A DNA stretch of 64,000 nt from Lingula anatina (taxonomy: Eukaryota > Brachiopoda > Lingulata > Lingulida > Lingulidae), in contig NW_019773559.1 of the NCBI RefSeq assembly GCF_001039355.2, positions 514,213 to 578,212 of the forward strand, given 5' to 3'. Positions 25,589 to 37,619 of this stretch are shown piece after piece. Positions within the stretch are counted from its first letter, which is position 1, and each line of letters begins with the position of its first letter. The position numbers were made by a program, and so were the translations under genes. The notes under the pieces are model-generated. The model worked only from the letters and a program-made list of their open reading frames with translations. It was not told the DNA's origin and ran no database searches.

Positions 25589-28500
25589 ATGGGAGCCGGT
25601 GCTTCAAAATCAGAAAATTCAACAGAGCCTCTTAATGTACACCAAGCCAAAGAAGCAGGTACATGTAAGGACTGATAATTTCACATCCAAACAATATTAT
25701 GACATATTTGAAATTGTTGATTTGTGTTGTCTTGATTTTAATTTGGCATTATATAGAGACAATGAACCTTTTAAGTCATACTTTTCAATACTCATAAACA
25801 CAGGTTGACTGCTCTTTTATGAAATTATATGTGTTTGTTGTTATTTAACATGGTCAGTAAAATAGTGCTATGCACTTCCAGGTACTCCTCAAGGGGCACA
25901 GAATGTGTGTGAGCCATCATCCGTAGATCTTGACACTGAGACTGATGTGTGTGAAGAGAATGAAATAAAGGAGGGAGAGTAAGGGTTCATTCATTCTACA
26001 TATATTAATCCCACACTGATAGTATTGCTGAATGCAGTTAGTTTAACAGATTTATATGCCTCATCTTGGTGTTGAGTAAAATACAGAGAAGCTGGTGATT
26101 ATGTGAGTGTGTTGGAAACAAGAGGAGGGGTGTTAATGTGTTAATCTGATTGCATTCAGCAAGAGTCCCCACAGAGTGGGATTGATCTACGTAGAAGGGT
26201 AGTTTTATTGGGAATGAGCCTTAAGTCACATCATTTAACAATATTTGATGGCTGGAGGCATAACGTGGTGTGGGTATTTGGCCGTATCAGTTTCTTTCTT
26301 AATGTGTTTTTCGTTAATATACATAATAAGATTTTCTTGTTATAACTGTTAAGTTGGTTTGTACTTTGTTGTAATATCATAACTGATTTATCATTTAGTA
26401 TTTTTTAAAAGAATCCATTCTAATTACACTGTATTTTATCAGAAAGTGATGGAAATACAACATAATTAGTGTTGCCTGTTCTGGACATTATTTAATATTA
26501 ATCAAGGGAGGTGATTTCAATCATGTATAGTATACATGTCCTGTATTTTGTACTCTTTCAGAATGCAAGAAGTCATGATAGGTGATCAGACAGCATTATT
26601 GGTGAAGGACCATGGGGAACTGACTGCTGTAGGAGCTACATGTACTCATTATGGCGCAAAACTTTCTAAAGGTATAGTACATTCACCTGGTGTTGACAGT
26701 GACAATACTAATACTTGTTACCAGTGTAAGAAATTAAGGCTGGACCGTCTGCCCGGGGCTGACACCTTTCAGAACGGGCTGAGAAGTTTTTCCACCTGGC
26801 ACACATTCAGTCCAGCTACTTTTCAAGATGGCTGGACTTTCGGTCCAGCAACTTATTTTCCTAAGAGGCAAACACTGCTTGTTACCCATGGTTTTTTGTG
26901 GCATTCCACTGACTGCAAACTGAATCAGCAGTTGTCTGTCAATGTGAGTTTAATTTTGACAGTTATGAACAGAAGCGGTCCCAGGGTTTCATTTGATATG
27001 CAATACACAAAAGATGAGGGATGGGCCCCTAGATTCTAGATTTGCTTGAAGTTTTTCAGTTTTTCCAATATATTAATTTATGTCTTTATATTTCCTTTTA
27101 AGGTGTGTTGTACAATGGCAGAGTGCGTTGCCCTTGGCATGGTGCTTGTTTTAATGTCAAAACTGGAGACATTGAAGATTTCCCAGGCCTTGACAGTCTT
27201 CCTAAGTATAGTGTAAGTACAGTACATGACAGGAGTTTTAAAATAAAAGATATCAACAAATGTACAGCAGTGCATATAGGTTTATTACAGATATACCTAT
27301 AATTTTGACTTAATTTTTTTATCAGATTCTATTTTATTTTGCAATTATGATATAGTGCTTAATAAACTTTTCTGGAGGTTAAAAACTGTGAAAATGTCTG
27401 ATAGTTATTATGAGAATGTTATACATGTGTAGTTACTGAAAGCTTTAACCCTAACAGATTTTATAGCATATTACTTTTATTTGTAGTAGTAAATGTGGAA
27501 TATTACTTAAAATTGATTCATTATTTAATCTATACAGTCAATATGAGTATTTATCATTCCAGGTTGAGGTGAGAAGTGGCAGGGTGATAGTTAAATCCTC
27601 TTCCACTATGCAGTCCAAGAAAAGACTGAAACCCATGTCCTGCCAGTCACCTGATAATGAACAAGTCTTCCTCATCATTGGAGGAGGTAGATAACAATAC
27701 CTATTTTATTTGGGTGATTAATCCTATGCAAAATGTTAGAAATCAAAAATGCCATGTCTCTAAAATAAAATTGCACCCCTGTGTGTTTTAATGGTAAGAC
27801 CTTTTCACCTTTTTAAAGACCTCTCTTCATGAATTTGTGGCATTAAAATGAAAATTCTTATTTGTGCACACCAATATTAATGTAGTTTTTACCCTTTTTG
27901 TCCCTTCTTTTAATTTTGATTTAAATGCTGAAACAGACATAGAATAATTTTAAAAGAAAACACTTGCTTCATATAATTTACATATATTGCAGTAGAAAAT
28001 TATCGAAATTGAAAACTGAATAGTTAAGGAAAAGAGTAGGTAAGCAGAAGATAAGATTAGTTTCTTGGTATTAAATTATAAGGAGCAGCTTCAGTGACCT
28101 GTGCAGAGACATTAAGACAAGAAGGATTCAAAGGGAGATTGATTTTAGCTACCAAGGAGCTGTCTTTACCATATGACAGAACAAAACTCACTAAAGTAAG
28201 TGCTCATGTGTACTCTTTTTACAGATATAATACACAGTATGCTAAATAAGAGAAATTATCAACTGTCATGTTGTGAATTGGTTTTATAAGAAAAAACATA
28301 TTTTTCTGATTTAATAAAACAGATCCTGTAGTTTTATGTGGGAAAATGTACTTTTTGAGTTTGTTGTGAACAACTTATTTCAGGCACTCATGTCCTCTGC
28401 TGAGGAGATTGCCCTCAGAGATGCAAACTTTTATGAAGTATATGATATTGATGTTCAAACCAATAAAGAAGTGAGTAATTTATTATTCAGATCTGTAGTT

Positions 28501-31500
28501 TTAGTCTCAGGACTTGATTTATTATAGTTTAATATTATATTTTAGAAATATTCATCACATATTTTTTTACTTAAGATGAAACCATTTTTTATTCTCAGCA
28601 ATATTATACTCAGTCTGTTTGTTTTTTTAAAATTTTTACCTCATACCTTGAATTTTGTTAAAAACTTTTTGCTATGTTTCATGAATATGTTTTATGGTAT
28701 GGCAGAAATGGGAGTCACACAGCACAAGGTATAAAGTTGAACTTAGGAGAAAAGTCTTACTGACATCACTCATATTTAGTGGTGTGAACTTGACATAATT
28801 ATTAAAGGTGGTAGGAAATTAATGCCATGAAAAGTAAGGTTGGAAGCCTTAGGACTGCAAGCCTGGCTTTTCTCCCCACCCAAAGGTGTAAATAGTTAAA
28901 GATGTATATTTTTATGCTAATTTCCATAAAGCTATCATATTAGTGTATGAAGTTTTAAAAATTCAATAAAAAGTGTTATTTTCAGGCTGTAAATGTGGAC
29001 ACAATGCTGAAATGTGTCACATTTAGAGATGGATCATCTATTAACTATGATGCTTTGACAATAGCTACTGGGGGCAGGTAAATAATCAAACTGCAAGCTG
29101 GCAGTGTACCTTTTTTGAAATAGTGATTTTAATTGTACCACCAGCGTTAGCGCTGGCGGTACACATGGTTTCGGTCTCGTCCGGATCGTTCCGCCGGCTC
29201 CGCCGGCTCCGCCGGACGGCTACCGTTACGCTTCTCCTCCTAGACGGTAAGGCCCCCCATACCCATCTCATGGATTTAGGTCACCTATAATCTCAACTCG
29301 TTCCACGTAAAATTTGGGCTTTGTCGGTATTGGGGTCTGGGTGTGGCACTCATTGCAATGCACCCTTGTCCAAAAATGGCAAAATTAAATGCTAATTATC
29401 TACCCTACGGAAGGAGTTACGGGAAAANTTGAATGATTGAAAGTCCTGTTCAAGACTTACGTTGTAAAGGAAAAGTAAAACTTGTGCATGGGGATCATCT
29501 GTTAATTTACTATTAATCAATTTATCTTAAATAGATCTTATGATTATGTAGCTTTCCTTTCAGTCCAAGAAAACCTGTTTGCCCTGGAGCTGATTTGAAG
29601 AATGTCTGTCTGCTTAGAACTCCTGCTGATGCTAACTATATAGCAGAACAAGGCAAAGGGAAGCATGTGGCTATAGTTGGAAACTCTTTTATAGGTACTT
29701 TACAGTCATAATCAGTTAGTTGCTTAAGGATAGATTTTATATCTAGGTAAACATTTGAGTTTTGTTTGGTGCATGATATGGACTTTCATGTCCTTGTGTA
29801 TTATGAAAAGATATTTTAAAATGATAAAGTTTAGGGTAGAATAGTATATAATTTCTGTTACTCCCAATTTCAAGGACATTTTTAACCAAATCAATTAAAA
29901 GTTGACCTCCCAAGAATCAAAATTCATTATTTTCACAATGGCAAAAAAAGCTACTTTAACTGTGGCCTAATGGAGCCTATACATTGTTCATACAGCCTTA
30001 AAAAGTGCTTGAATTTAGCTCCGCACCTTGAATTTAATTTGTAGCCTTGAGAAGTACTTGAATTAGAGCCTCAAAAGTCCTTGGTGTGTTCTTAGAATTC
30101 CTATATGAACATGTGCATGTTAAAATATGAGTCATTGATGGAGAATGATGGGAAGTATGGAATACTACACTGTAGCTTACATCCTAGGACAGCTATCTCT
30201 ACCCCTCTAGCTTCTTTTGTTTTCTTTGCTAGTCATACAATTTATCTATTTTGCATCAGTTTCTCTTTTGGAAACTTGCTTTTACGTCCTAGTACAGTTT
30301 TTCCTTCATTCTTCCATCAAGTAGTAGTAGTAATTCCCTAGTAATTTCCCTGGTTCCATGTTGTTTCTGAAATATCTTTTTACTTCTCAGGTATGGAGGT
30401 GGCAGCATATCTGGCAAGTAAAGCAGCTTCTGTATCTGTAATAGGCAGATCATCTGTACCTCTCCAAAGTGTGCTGGGACAACAGGTGGGACAAAGATTG
30501 TTAAAGGTAATTTTTTATTGCAATAAAATTGGATTTGTGTTAAAAGGGATAAAAATAATGGTATTTAGTAGTGCTATGTGGCTTTATGAAATGGAACGCA
30601 TCGGTATGTTTTTTTTTAGATGCAGTTAGCAATAAAATAATGATTTAGTCAGAGCCATTGTGATGTGAAAGTAAAGAGTTCAGTACTCTTTGGAAATTTT
30701 TTGCAGTTTTCCAAGGACACAAGAAACACGGGGAATTTACCATAAATTAAGTGACACATATTTCTGTGTCAAAAGTGAATCCCTTACTGCTTTAAAGAAT
30801 ATAAAAAGTAGATCCTCTTTAACATACAGATATTTATGAATGCATCTTATCACCACTACAGTGGTGTATGTGTGTATAATACACATTCCATAATGATAAA
30901 CAATAAGAGTTTGATAATGGCAGATGTACACTGACAAAAATAATCTTGAAAAGAACATACAACATGCCTTTTTAGCTTTTTGAAGAGAAGGGCGTGAAGT
31001 TTTTTAACAACGATAGTGTGAAGGAATTCATTGGTCGTGAAGGGTCTGTGAGGGAGGTTGTATTGAATGATGGGGGTACATTGCCTGCAGACATGGTCCT
31101 AGTTGGTATAGGTAAGTTTAGAGTATCATTGAATTGAGAGAGGGTTTGATCCAACTGAATGAATACCCATGTCCATTACATAAATAACAAACAAATTGGT
31201 AAATTACAGATTTTGCCACCAGGTCAATGGAAAATTTATTGGAAAATTCTTTTGATATTGTTAGTGATAGATTATCTTTAAAACAAAATATAACAATATT
31301 TACAATTATAGTTAAAATGTTTACTCAAATGAAGTTTAGGGATCAGTTTTGAAAATGGACAAAGTTTGAGTTAATTTTCAGATTTCATATTTTGGTATCA
31401 TTCTACCCTGTAGGTGTCACTCCAGCAACTGGCTTTCTTGAGGGCAGTGGTGTGATGCTGAATGACTCTGGTCATGTCATTGTAGACAAGGTATTGCATT

Positions 31501-33473
31501 TAATATCAATAAGAATATGTTAATGGGAAAGACAGGGTACGTGTCGTTTGTATGACTAGGGTTTTGTTCAAACTGGTGTCATCATTTATTTCTGATTTCA
31601 ATAATTTTTTAAGTATACAAAATTTATGAAATTTGGAGAATGTCTAAAAGTCAGGAATGGTAAGAACTATCTGGTATTCATTAAGATCTTGCTACCTTTT
31701 GATGTAGGAAGAAGTTTGCATTTTTATTTTATCTATTATTGTCTTAATTTTTGATTGCATCATTGAATACTTAATACTGATATGAGTTGAACTATTTTAG
31801 CCATTTCCCTTCTTCAGTTCATGAAAACAAACAAGGACAATATCTTTGCGGCCGGAGACATTGCTGAATTTCCTTTGTTTTTGACTGGAGACAGAAAAGC
31901 TACTATTGGTCACTGGCAGATGGCACAGGCTCATGGTAGGTGGCTGTATGTTCAAAAAGTGTGTTTTTGAGAATTAGCTTTAAGTATTTGTGATAGGACA
32001 GTGCTGTGAATGTGTTAGGTGAAATCATGTAAAAAAATGTTGTACAACAACAGTGTGCATTTAGCATTAAACAGTAACATGGGCAGATCACAATCTGAAT
32101 GCAGTAGATATCAATACATCATACATGCTGTATTAAGCACAAACTGTTCAAAATCACAAAAACCTAGTGATACTCTTGCTTGGGATTGTTCTCAGTACTT
32201 TCAAATGAATTCTTATATATCTTCGCAGTTTTCAACATCAGTGATGTAAAGCACCATTGAATTTTGCTCAAGCCATCTATCAGTACTGCCAGTTTTGACA
32301 AGAAAAATATTATATGGTAAATTTTTGTCACCATTTTTATCATAGGTCGTGTGGCAGCACTCAACATGCTAGGTCAAGATGCAGAAATTTACAGCGTACC
32401 TTATTTTTGGACGGTTTTATTTGGAAAGAGCCTCAGATACACTGGTATACATTAGGTTTTCAGTGCTGTATAGTTTTACAAAATATCAATCATTTGGAGT
32501 TCATAACAGCTGACACATTAACTATATCTGATATAATAATGCGTAAGTACAGCATTTAAGCCAGAAGTATGGCAGTCATATGAATGTCTGGTAGTGAAAC
32601 TTTAAATAAAAATTTGCATTTTATTTTATTTTGATACATGGTATTATTTTTCACTTAAAAAAAATTACAATACAACCATTTACATTACAAGAGTATGAAA
32701 ATCATGTACTTGTAGGTTATGGTGCTGGGTATGATGAAGTGGTTTTACATGGGGATCTTGGGGAATTGAAATTTGTTGCGTTTTACACAAAGTAAGTGCC
32801 AAGAAGTAGGCTGCATGAGAAATAAAAATTAACTTACTCTCAATAAGTTTGTGTGGTACAGTTATTCTGAAAAAATATACAATGATATTATGCAATTTTT
32901 GCTTGTGAACTCTAACACTTGAAGCATCTTCCTTGTATAAATTTTTATCTATGTTGATATGATGAATATCAAAACATTTTCCAATCATTTTCAAATAAGA
33001 TTACTATTACAGAGGGGACAGTGTTGTAGCAGTTTCCAGTTTGAACTTTGATCCAATCGTATCTCAAGCTGCTGAGGTATTTGCAGCAGGAAAGACAATT
33101 AGAAAAGAAGAAATCAGGTAAATTGACTGACAGCTGTAGTGATTTTTCTTGATTTCTAAATCTTTGTATTTGACAATGTTACCTTTGTTAGGCAAAAATT
33201 TAGTAAGAAATGCCATTGTATAGAATGCAATTATATGATTAAAAAGTTTATGTTCTCATTAATAGGTCAAATTTCTGTATTATGGGATACTTTGAGATAC
33301 ATGTGTGGTTCCTCAGGTTGTTTTTATTGTGACCATTTTTATAGTGATTTTATCAGCCACTTTTACTACTGTTTGAGATTCTGCCTAATTTTTTTATATA
33401 TATTTATATATTTGGTTTCAGTGAGGGTCCCTATGGTTTCATACATAAACTCCATCCTCAGGAAATGACCTAA
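25589..33473 (+). CDS. AIFM3: apoptosis-inducing factor 3-like Rieske/flavin oxidoreductase
   Basis: Seventeen exons: 25589-25658, 25882-25978, 26562-26671, 27103-27212, 27563-27686, 28083-28195, 28384-28470, 28986-29077, 29564-29694, 30391-30506, 30976-31111, 31414-31490, 31818-31935, 32346-32444, 32716-32791, 33013-33117 and 33422-33473; 570 codons plus stop with all phases consistent. The N-terminus MGAGASKS fits the MGxxxS N-myristoylation pattern, also found in the vertebrate protein. An N-terminal Rieske domain binds a 2Fe-2S cluster through Cys83-x-His85 and Cys102-x2-His105 (CPWHGACFN). A pyridine-nucleotide-disulfide oxidoreductase domain follows: FAD motif GGGAAS (169-174), [13 protein letters not shown] motif [18 protein letters not shown] and a reductase-like C-terminal domain ([20 protein letters not shown]). 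The third Gly of the FAD motif is Ser. Vertebrate AIFM3 is mitochondrial or membrane-associated and pro-apoptotic when overexpressed; its substrate is unknown. A long frame running on after exon 3 is intron read-through. Confidence 0.95.
29131..29428. repeat. dispersed repeat, copy A, in AIFM3 intron 8
   Basis: About 297 bases nearly identical to 42763-43061. It starts with a hairpin (GTACCACCAGCG facing CGCTGGCGGTAC), continues with CCGCCGGCT-type 9-base units, then an AT-rich part. The match is cut at a single N (29428), where the other copy continues for about a kilobase, so this copy is probably incomplete in the assembly. The GC-rich block stands out from the AT-rich intron. Confidence 0.85.
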
Positions 33474-33792
33474 AATGTGCTGCTGTGTGGAATTTGTGCA
33501 TAAGTGTTTCACCTTTAAAACTAAACAGGTTTTCTAAGTACTTTATATTGTTTATATTGTACTTCTTGATTTTCTTCTGATATGATATAAGTAGCAAGCA
33601 GGTGATAACCTTGGAACACTGTCGCTGAATCAATCAAAGCTCAACTTTTGTAACAAAATTATATTTGGGTATAGCTCCCAGAGATAGTATATTTTCTTTG
33701 TTATTTTTAAATATTTTAAAATTATTTTTACAGAACAATTTCCCACCAATTTTTGCATGTAAAAAGTACTTGTTTTTTTACCTTAAAATTAA

Positions 33793-34036
33793 TAAATTAA
33801 ACAAGACTTACCTGTAAGGTGAAGTTTGATTGGGATTCTACCTACTCATACACAGCATTTGAGATCAAGGGAGAATGCACATGTGCACCAGAAGCGTCAT
33901 ATTTTAAGGCAGGAGAACCATGTGAATTATTTAGAATGGGAGGGAATGAGGTGGGCGCTTGATCTCAAATGCTGTGTATGAGTAGGTAGAATCCCAATCA
34001 AATTTCACCTTACAGGTAAGTCTCGTTTAATTTATT
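33793..34036. repeat. palindrome of DIRS terminal sequence
   Basis: Arms of about 75 bases at 33793-33868 and 33960-34035 are inverted copies of each other. Both carry ATTCTACCTACTCATAC-type sequence followed by CAGCATTTGAGATCAA, the same motif that forms the termini of the adjacent DIRS element. The left arm and following ~30 bases also match, inverted, the sequence just inside the right DIRS terminus (41680-41720). It is therefore a rearranged or deleted end of a related DIRS element, placed 560 bp after the AIFM3 stop. Confidence 0.75.
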
Positions 34037-34075
34037 AATTCTACCTACTCATACAGCATTACTGAGATCAACCGA
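34037..34075. repeat. DIRS inverted terminal repeat, left
   Basis: Matches the right terminus (about 41713-41752) in inverted orientation over roughly 35 bases with few mismatches. Confidence 0.8.
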
Positions 34076-34133
34076 GACTTTAAAGCTCACATGGTTCAAC
34101 TCAATTATCAAATAAACAACAACTTTTTTTATG

Positions 34134-35215
34134 TTACTTCTTTTTGCCAAGTGCTTTATCTAATTGTCCCATTGTTGTTACTCCCGTTAATTGGCTTTTC
34201 ATAATACCCCTGTAGGTACAGAAGGTACTTAATTGACTCCATCCAACTGTTTTCAAAATGGTGTCTGCAGGCACATTCATGCCCTTTGCTGCACTAGACG
34301 AAGCTGATCTAGTGCTATGTGCTTTAAACAGAGTACTGTCCAATCCAGAGCTAGACATGACATTTCGAATCCAACGTGATAATGTGCTACTGCGAATCCC
34401 TTTGTAGGGTTTTCTATAACTAATAAACAACTTTCTACTGTTTCTACAGTCTTTTGTTCTATCTATATATTCTTTTAAAAATGTAACCACACAAAGTCTT
34501 TCATCTGTGGGATAAGCTGGTAAGATTAAGTCTGGTTGTTGTTTTCCTGGTCTTGACTGCTTGGGGGCGTCTCGATAGTCCGAAGGTTCATTGGTCCGAA
34601 GGTTCATTGGTCCGAAAAGTGGTAACATTTCCTTCGATTTTTTAATCAAGGGTTCATTGGTCCGAAGGTTCTATAGTGAATATTCAGACCAATGAACCTT
34701 CGGACTATTGAACCTTCGGACTATTGCTACGGCCCCGACTGCTTGATCAAGTCCACCATAAGAAATTTAACTGCTGATTCTTCTGTAATCATGTTATCTA
34801 AGTTCATTAGGAGAATAGATTGACTTCTAGCTCCTGTCACCAATAACCATAACACTGACAGTTTTTCACTAAGCTGTTTTAAAGTAATTTTGTTTGCTGG
34901 GGATAATGTTTCCAGGTAGGTTAAGACAGTGCAAACATCCCAAGTCTGCGAGTATCTAGGTAAACTGGGTCTACATTGAAAAACAGCTTTAATGAATCTT
35001 TTCACCAATGGGTGATTTCCAACTGTGTCTGTGCTGTCTTTTAAGTCTACTACTGAAGATAGAGCTGATCTGGCTGTATTTAGGGCTGAATATCCTAGGC
35101 CAGAATCATACAGTGAAGTGAGGAAATTAAGTACTTGAGCAACTGAAGGTTCGCTAGGATCAACATGATTAGTTTCACAGAACTTGGTCCATTTCAACAG
35201 ATATACCCGGTACAT
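34134..35215 (-). pseudogene. DIRS tyrosine recombinase, split by insertion
   Basis: Two frames, 35215-34727 and 34649-34134, form one tyrosine recombinase of the DIRS type. The first holds the N-terminal SAM-like and core-binding part, ending in VTGARSQ with the first catalytic Arg. The second holds the C-terminal catalytic part with HSTRSASSSAA (His-x-x-Arg) and a nearby Tyr in CTYRG, the usual nucleophile region. The break at 34564-34736 is a foldback insertion with a 9-base target duplication, so the loss of function has a clear single cause. Its start overlaps the RNase H frame in another phase, as usual in these elements. Confidence 0.85.
34555..34745. mobile_element. 173-bp foldback MITE with 9-bp target duplication
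   Basis: GACTGCTTG at 34555-34563 is repeated at 34737-34745 and brackets 173 inserted bases (34564-34736). The insert begins GGGGCGTCTCGATAGTCCGA and its end, read backwards, begins GGGGCCGTAGCAATAGTCCG. Both sides carry iterations of TCCGAAGGTTCATTGG. A 9-base duplication with GG-starting ends fits Mutator-like or Merlin-like families; no transposase is present. Confidence 0.9.
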
Positions 35216-36010
35216 GATATTGTTTCTTTGTGCCTTTCCTGCAGGAGTACATAATAATTTCTTGTGTTCTACCTGTGTTTCTTGACAAGAGAAAGGCCAT
35301 CATCCGTAACTTGGGCCATAGTGGGTGAGTCAGGTCCGGGCTGGATGGGAGGGCGAGTAGTGACTGTCTGTGTGGGAGCTCCACTGGTTGGAGCTGACGG
35401 ATTTTTGGCCACCATGGCTGAATGGGCCAAGCTGGATCTATCAGGATGGCTTTGGCCTGGTCTTCCTTCAGTTTCTTGAGTACTTGTGTGATTAAGCTGA
35501 AAGGAGGAAATAACCATAAATATTTCCCAAACCAATTAATGGTAAATGCATTGATAGGGAAAGCTTTGGGATCAGGTTTCCAAGATACATAAGGAATAAA
35601 CTGGTAATTTATTCTAGAGGCAAACATGCCTATATCTGGTAGGCCCCATAATTGAACAAGTTGATTAAATATTACGCTGTCCAGTTTCCACTCATGTCTA
35701 CCATCAAACTTCCTACTTGTTTGATCAGTTTCCCTATTTTCACTACCAGGAATGTGTGTTGCGGTTAGCCAGATATTTTTAGACTTGCACCAAAACCAAA
35801 TATATCTTGCTAATTTGCTAATAAAAAGAGAGTTATTTCCACCCATGTTTTGTATGTAGGCTACAGCTGTGGTATTATCCATTTGTAAAAGGATGTAAGT
35901 ATCTTGTTCATTTTTGCACAGGGAGCATAAACCTAAGAAGGCAGCCTTTAATTCCAGATAATTAATATGTGCAAACAGGTCCATATCTGCCCATCTATCC
36001 CCAGTAGTTA
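35175..36010 (-). pseudogene. DIRS RNase H region
   Basis: A 269-codon open frame (start 35984; similarity begins slightly upstream near 36010). It shows HINYLELKAAFLGL, QMDNTTAVAYIQNMGG and THIPGSENRETDQTSR, the acidic and histidine-containing blocks of DIRS/Ngaro RNase H, then the conserved SWKPDP and WLFPPFSLI region. The frame is intact to its overlap with the recombinase. Upstream it should be fused to the reverse transcriptase, which is cut off near 36010-36025. Confidence 0.8.
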
Positions 36011-36672
36011 CCCTAGGTTCTAGATTTCAGTTTTGCCAGCTCAATCTTGATTTCATATATAACCCATATCAGCAAAACTGGCTCTAGCCACTACCGTCAA
36101 CCTGGAGGCATTCTTCAGCAAAATTTTGCCTGGGGCACTTCCATATTTGGAAGTCACAAGTCTCTGTGCTGCCTGGAGCTGCCTTTCCCACCTTGCGCTT
36201 ACCTTATCTCATGCAGACGAGACAAGAAGCAAAGTGACTAACGCCGAGTTTCAAGTTTGAACTAAGAATATCTTGCAGTCGAAGGTCAGTACCACAACAC
36301 AAGCAACATTCTGCTTTAAAAACTGATTTTGGTCTAGCCATTGCGCAGCCCTTATAGTGGTATCGGGCAGATCATTTGAATAAAGCATAAACAACATGAA
36401 TCAATGTCATCTCTGTTAAAGTAATTTTTTTAAAGTTCACCGTCTTAGAGTTAATCGTCTCTCTGTAGTGTTCCAAATAAGATTAAAGTTATTTAATTTG
36501 TAAAAGTGAATTCTGTTGCTTGATGAAGAAACAATAACAAACTACTTAAACCAACTGACTTGCAACAATTTAACTTGAAACTAAAGGGTAGCCTCAGAGT
36601 GGACTATCTAAGGCTACAAGTACATTGATTGATGGGATTATTCTGCCCATGATGAATCACTGTATTGATTTG
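36011..36672. other. interval between DIRS RNase H and Ty3/Gypsy tail
   Basis: About 660 bases with no recognised coding sequence. By position it should hold the 3' untranslated part and any 3' LTR of the Ty3/Gypsy element and its junction with the DIRS element. I could not identify paired LTR ends, and no second LTR copy is seen on the other side near 40.9-41.0 kb. Confidence 0.5.
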
Positions 36673-37619
36673 TTATAAGTTTAGTTTTCTTGGTGGCTGA
36701 GAGACGCGGCCACTACGAGTAATAATAGGAATTTTGCTTTCAGTTTTCACCGACGGGGTATTAACTTGCTTTAGTTTAGTGTTCATACTGGTTTCTGTGC
36801 CAGTTAACATTGAAGCTGGTTCTTTCTTGGGTGTTTCTTTGGTGGCTGGTATGGGAATATCCAATATCTTGGGCTTTGTGTTTCTTTCATTTGCTCTGTA
36901 GGTCGACAAGTGCAGGTACTTTCTGTTTCTCCTGTATTTTCACCCCTTATATTCTACAATATAGGATCTAGGATAGTGATGATGATCTACTACTGTTGCT
37001 GGCAGCCATTGTTTGGCTCCAGGAAAGGGTGTCATGTACACTGGGTCTCCTCTCACTAAGGCCGCATTCTCAACGAATTGAGCCAGGCTTTACAAATCCT
37101 GAGAACTAAAAATGGTGGATGTACATGAAAGAAAAACTGCCTAATCTTTTAATAGTCTCTCCGCCTCTCACACACCTCCCCACACGTCGTCCCTGCAGGG
37201 TACAGTAATTAAATCTTGGCTCCGTCTACTGGGGCTGGGTATCTCTGTGAATATCTCTGTGAATATCTCTGGTGATATTATCTCCGTAGATAGTCGATTC
37301 ATTGCTGCTCTATGGGCCAATTCATTCCTTTTTCGTCTCTGTTTTGAAAGATAATAGAACAGAAGGGCTTTTTTCCTACGATCGCCTTCAGCCGCCATGC
37401 TTTCTTCACCACAANACGGCCACTACGAGTAATAATAGGAATTTTGCTTTCAGTTTTCACCGACGGGGTATTAACTTGCTTTAGTTTAGTGGTCATACTG
37501 GTTTCTGTGCCAGTTAACATTGAAGCTGGTTCTTTCTTTGGTGTTTCTTTGGAAGCTGGTATGGGAATATCCAATATCTTGGGCTTTGTGTTTCTTTCAT
37601 TTGCTCTGTAGGTCGACAA
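36673..37619 (-). pseudogene. Ty3/Gypsy pol C-terminal tail, present twice
   Basis: Lysine/threonine-rich tail ending in RSGRVSQPPRKLNL before a stop at 36673, a common end of this group of Gypsy pol proteins. A second, truncated copy (from 37619, broken at the N at 37415) is part of the 0.7-kb assembly-associated duplication. Upstream of each copy the frame continues with GDPVYM-type integrase C-terminal residues up to the Harbinger-like insertion. Confidence 0.75.

Noticed and set aside
26536-27039. 167-codon plus-strand ORF
   Set aside because: Only 26562-26671 is AIFM3 exon 3; the rest is read-through past a good donor into intron 3 and does not match the Rieske domain, which resumes at 27103.
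35264-35535. Overlapping short ORFs inside the DIRS RNase H
   Set aside because: Shadow frames of the RNase H coding sequence.
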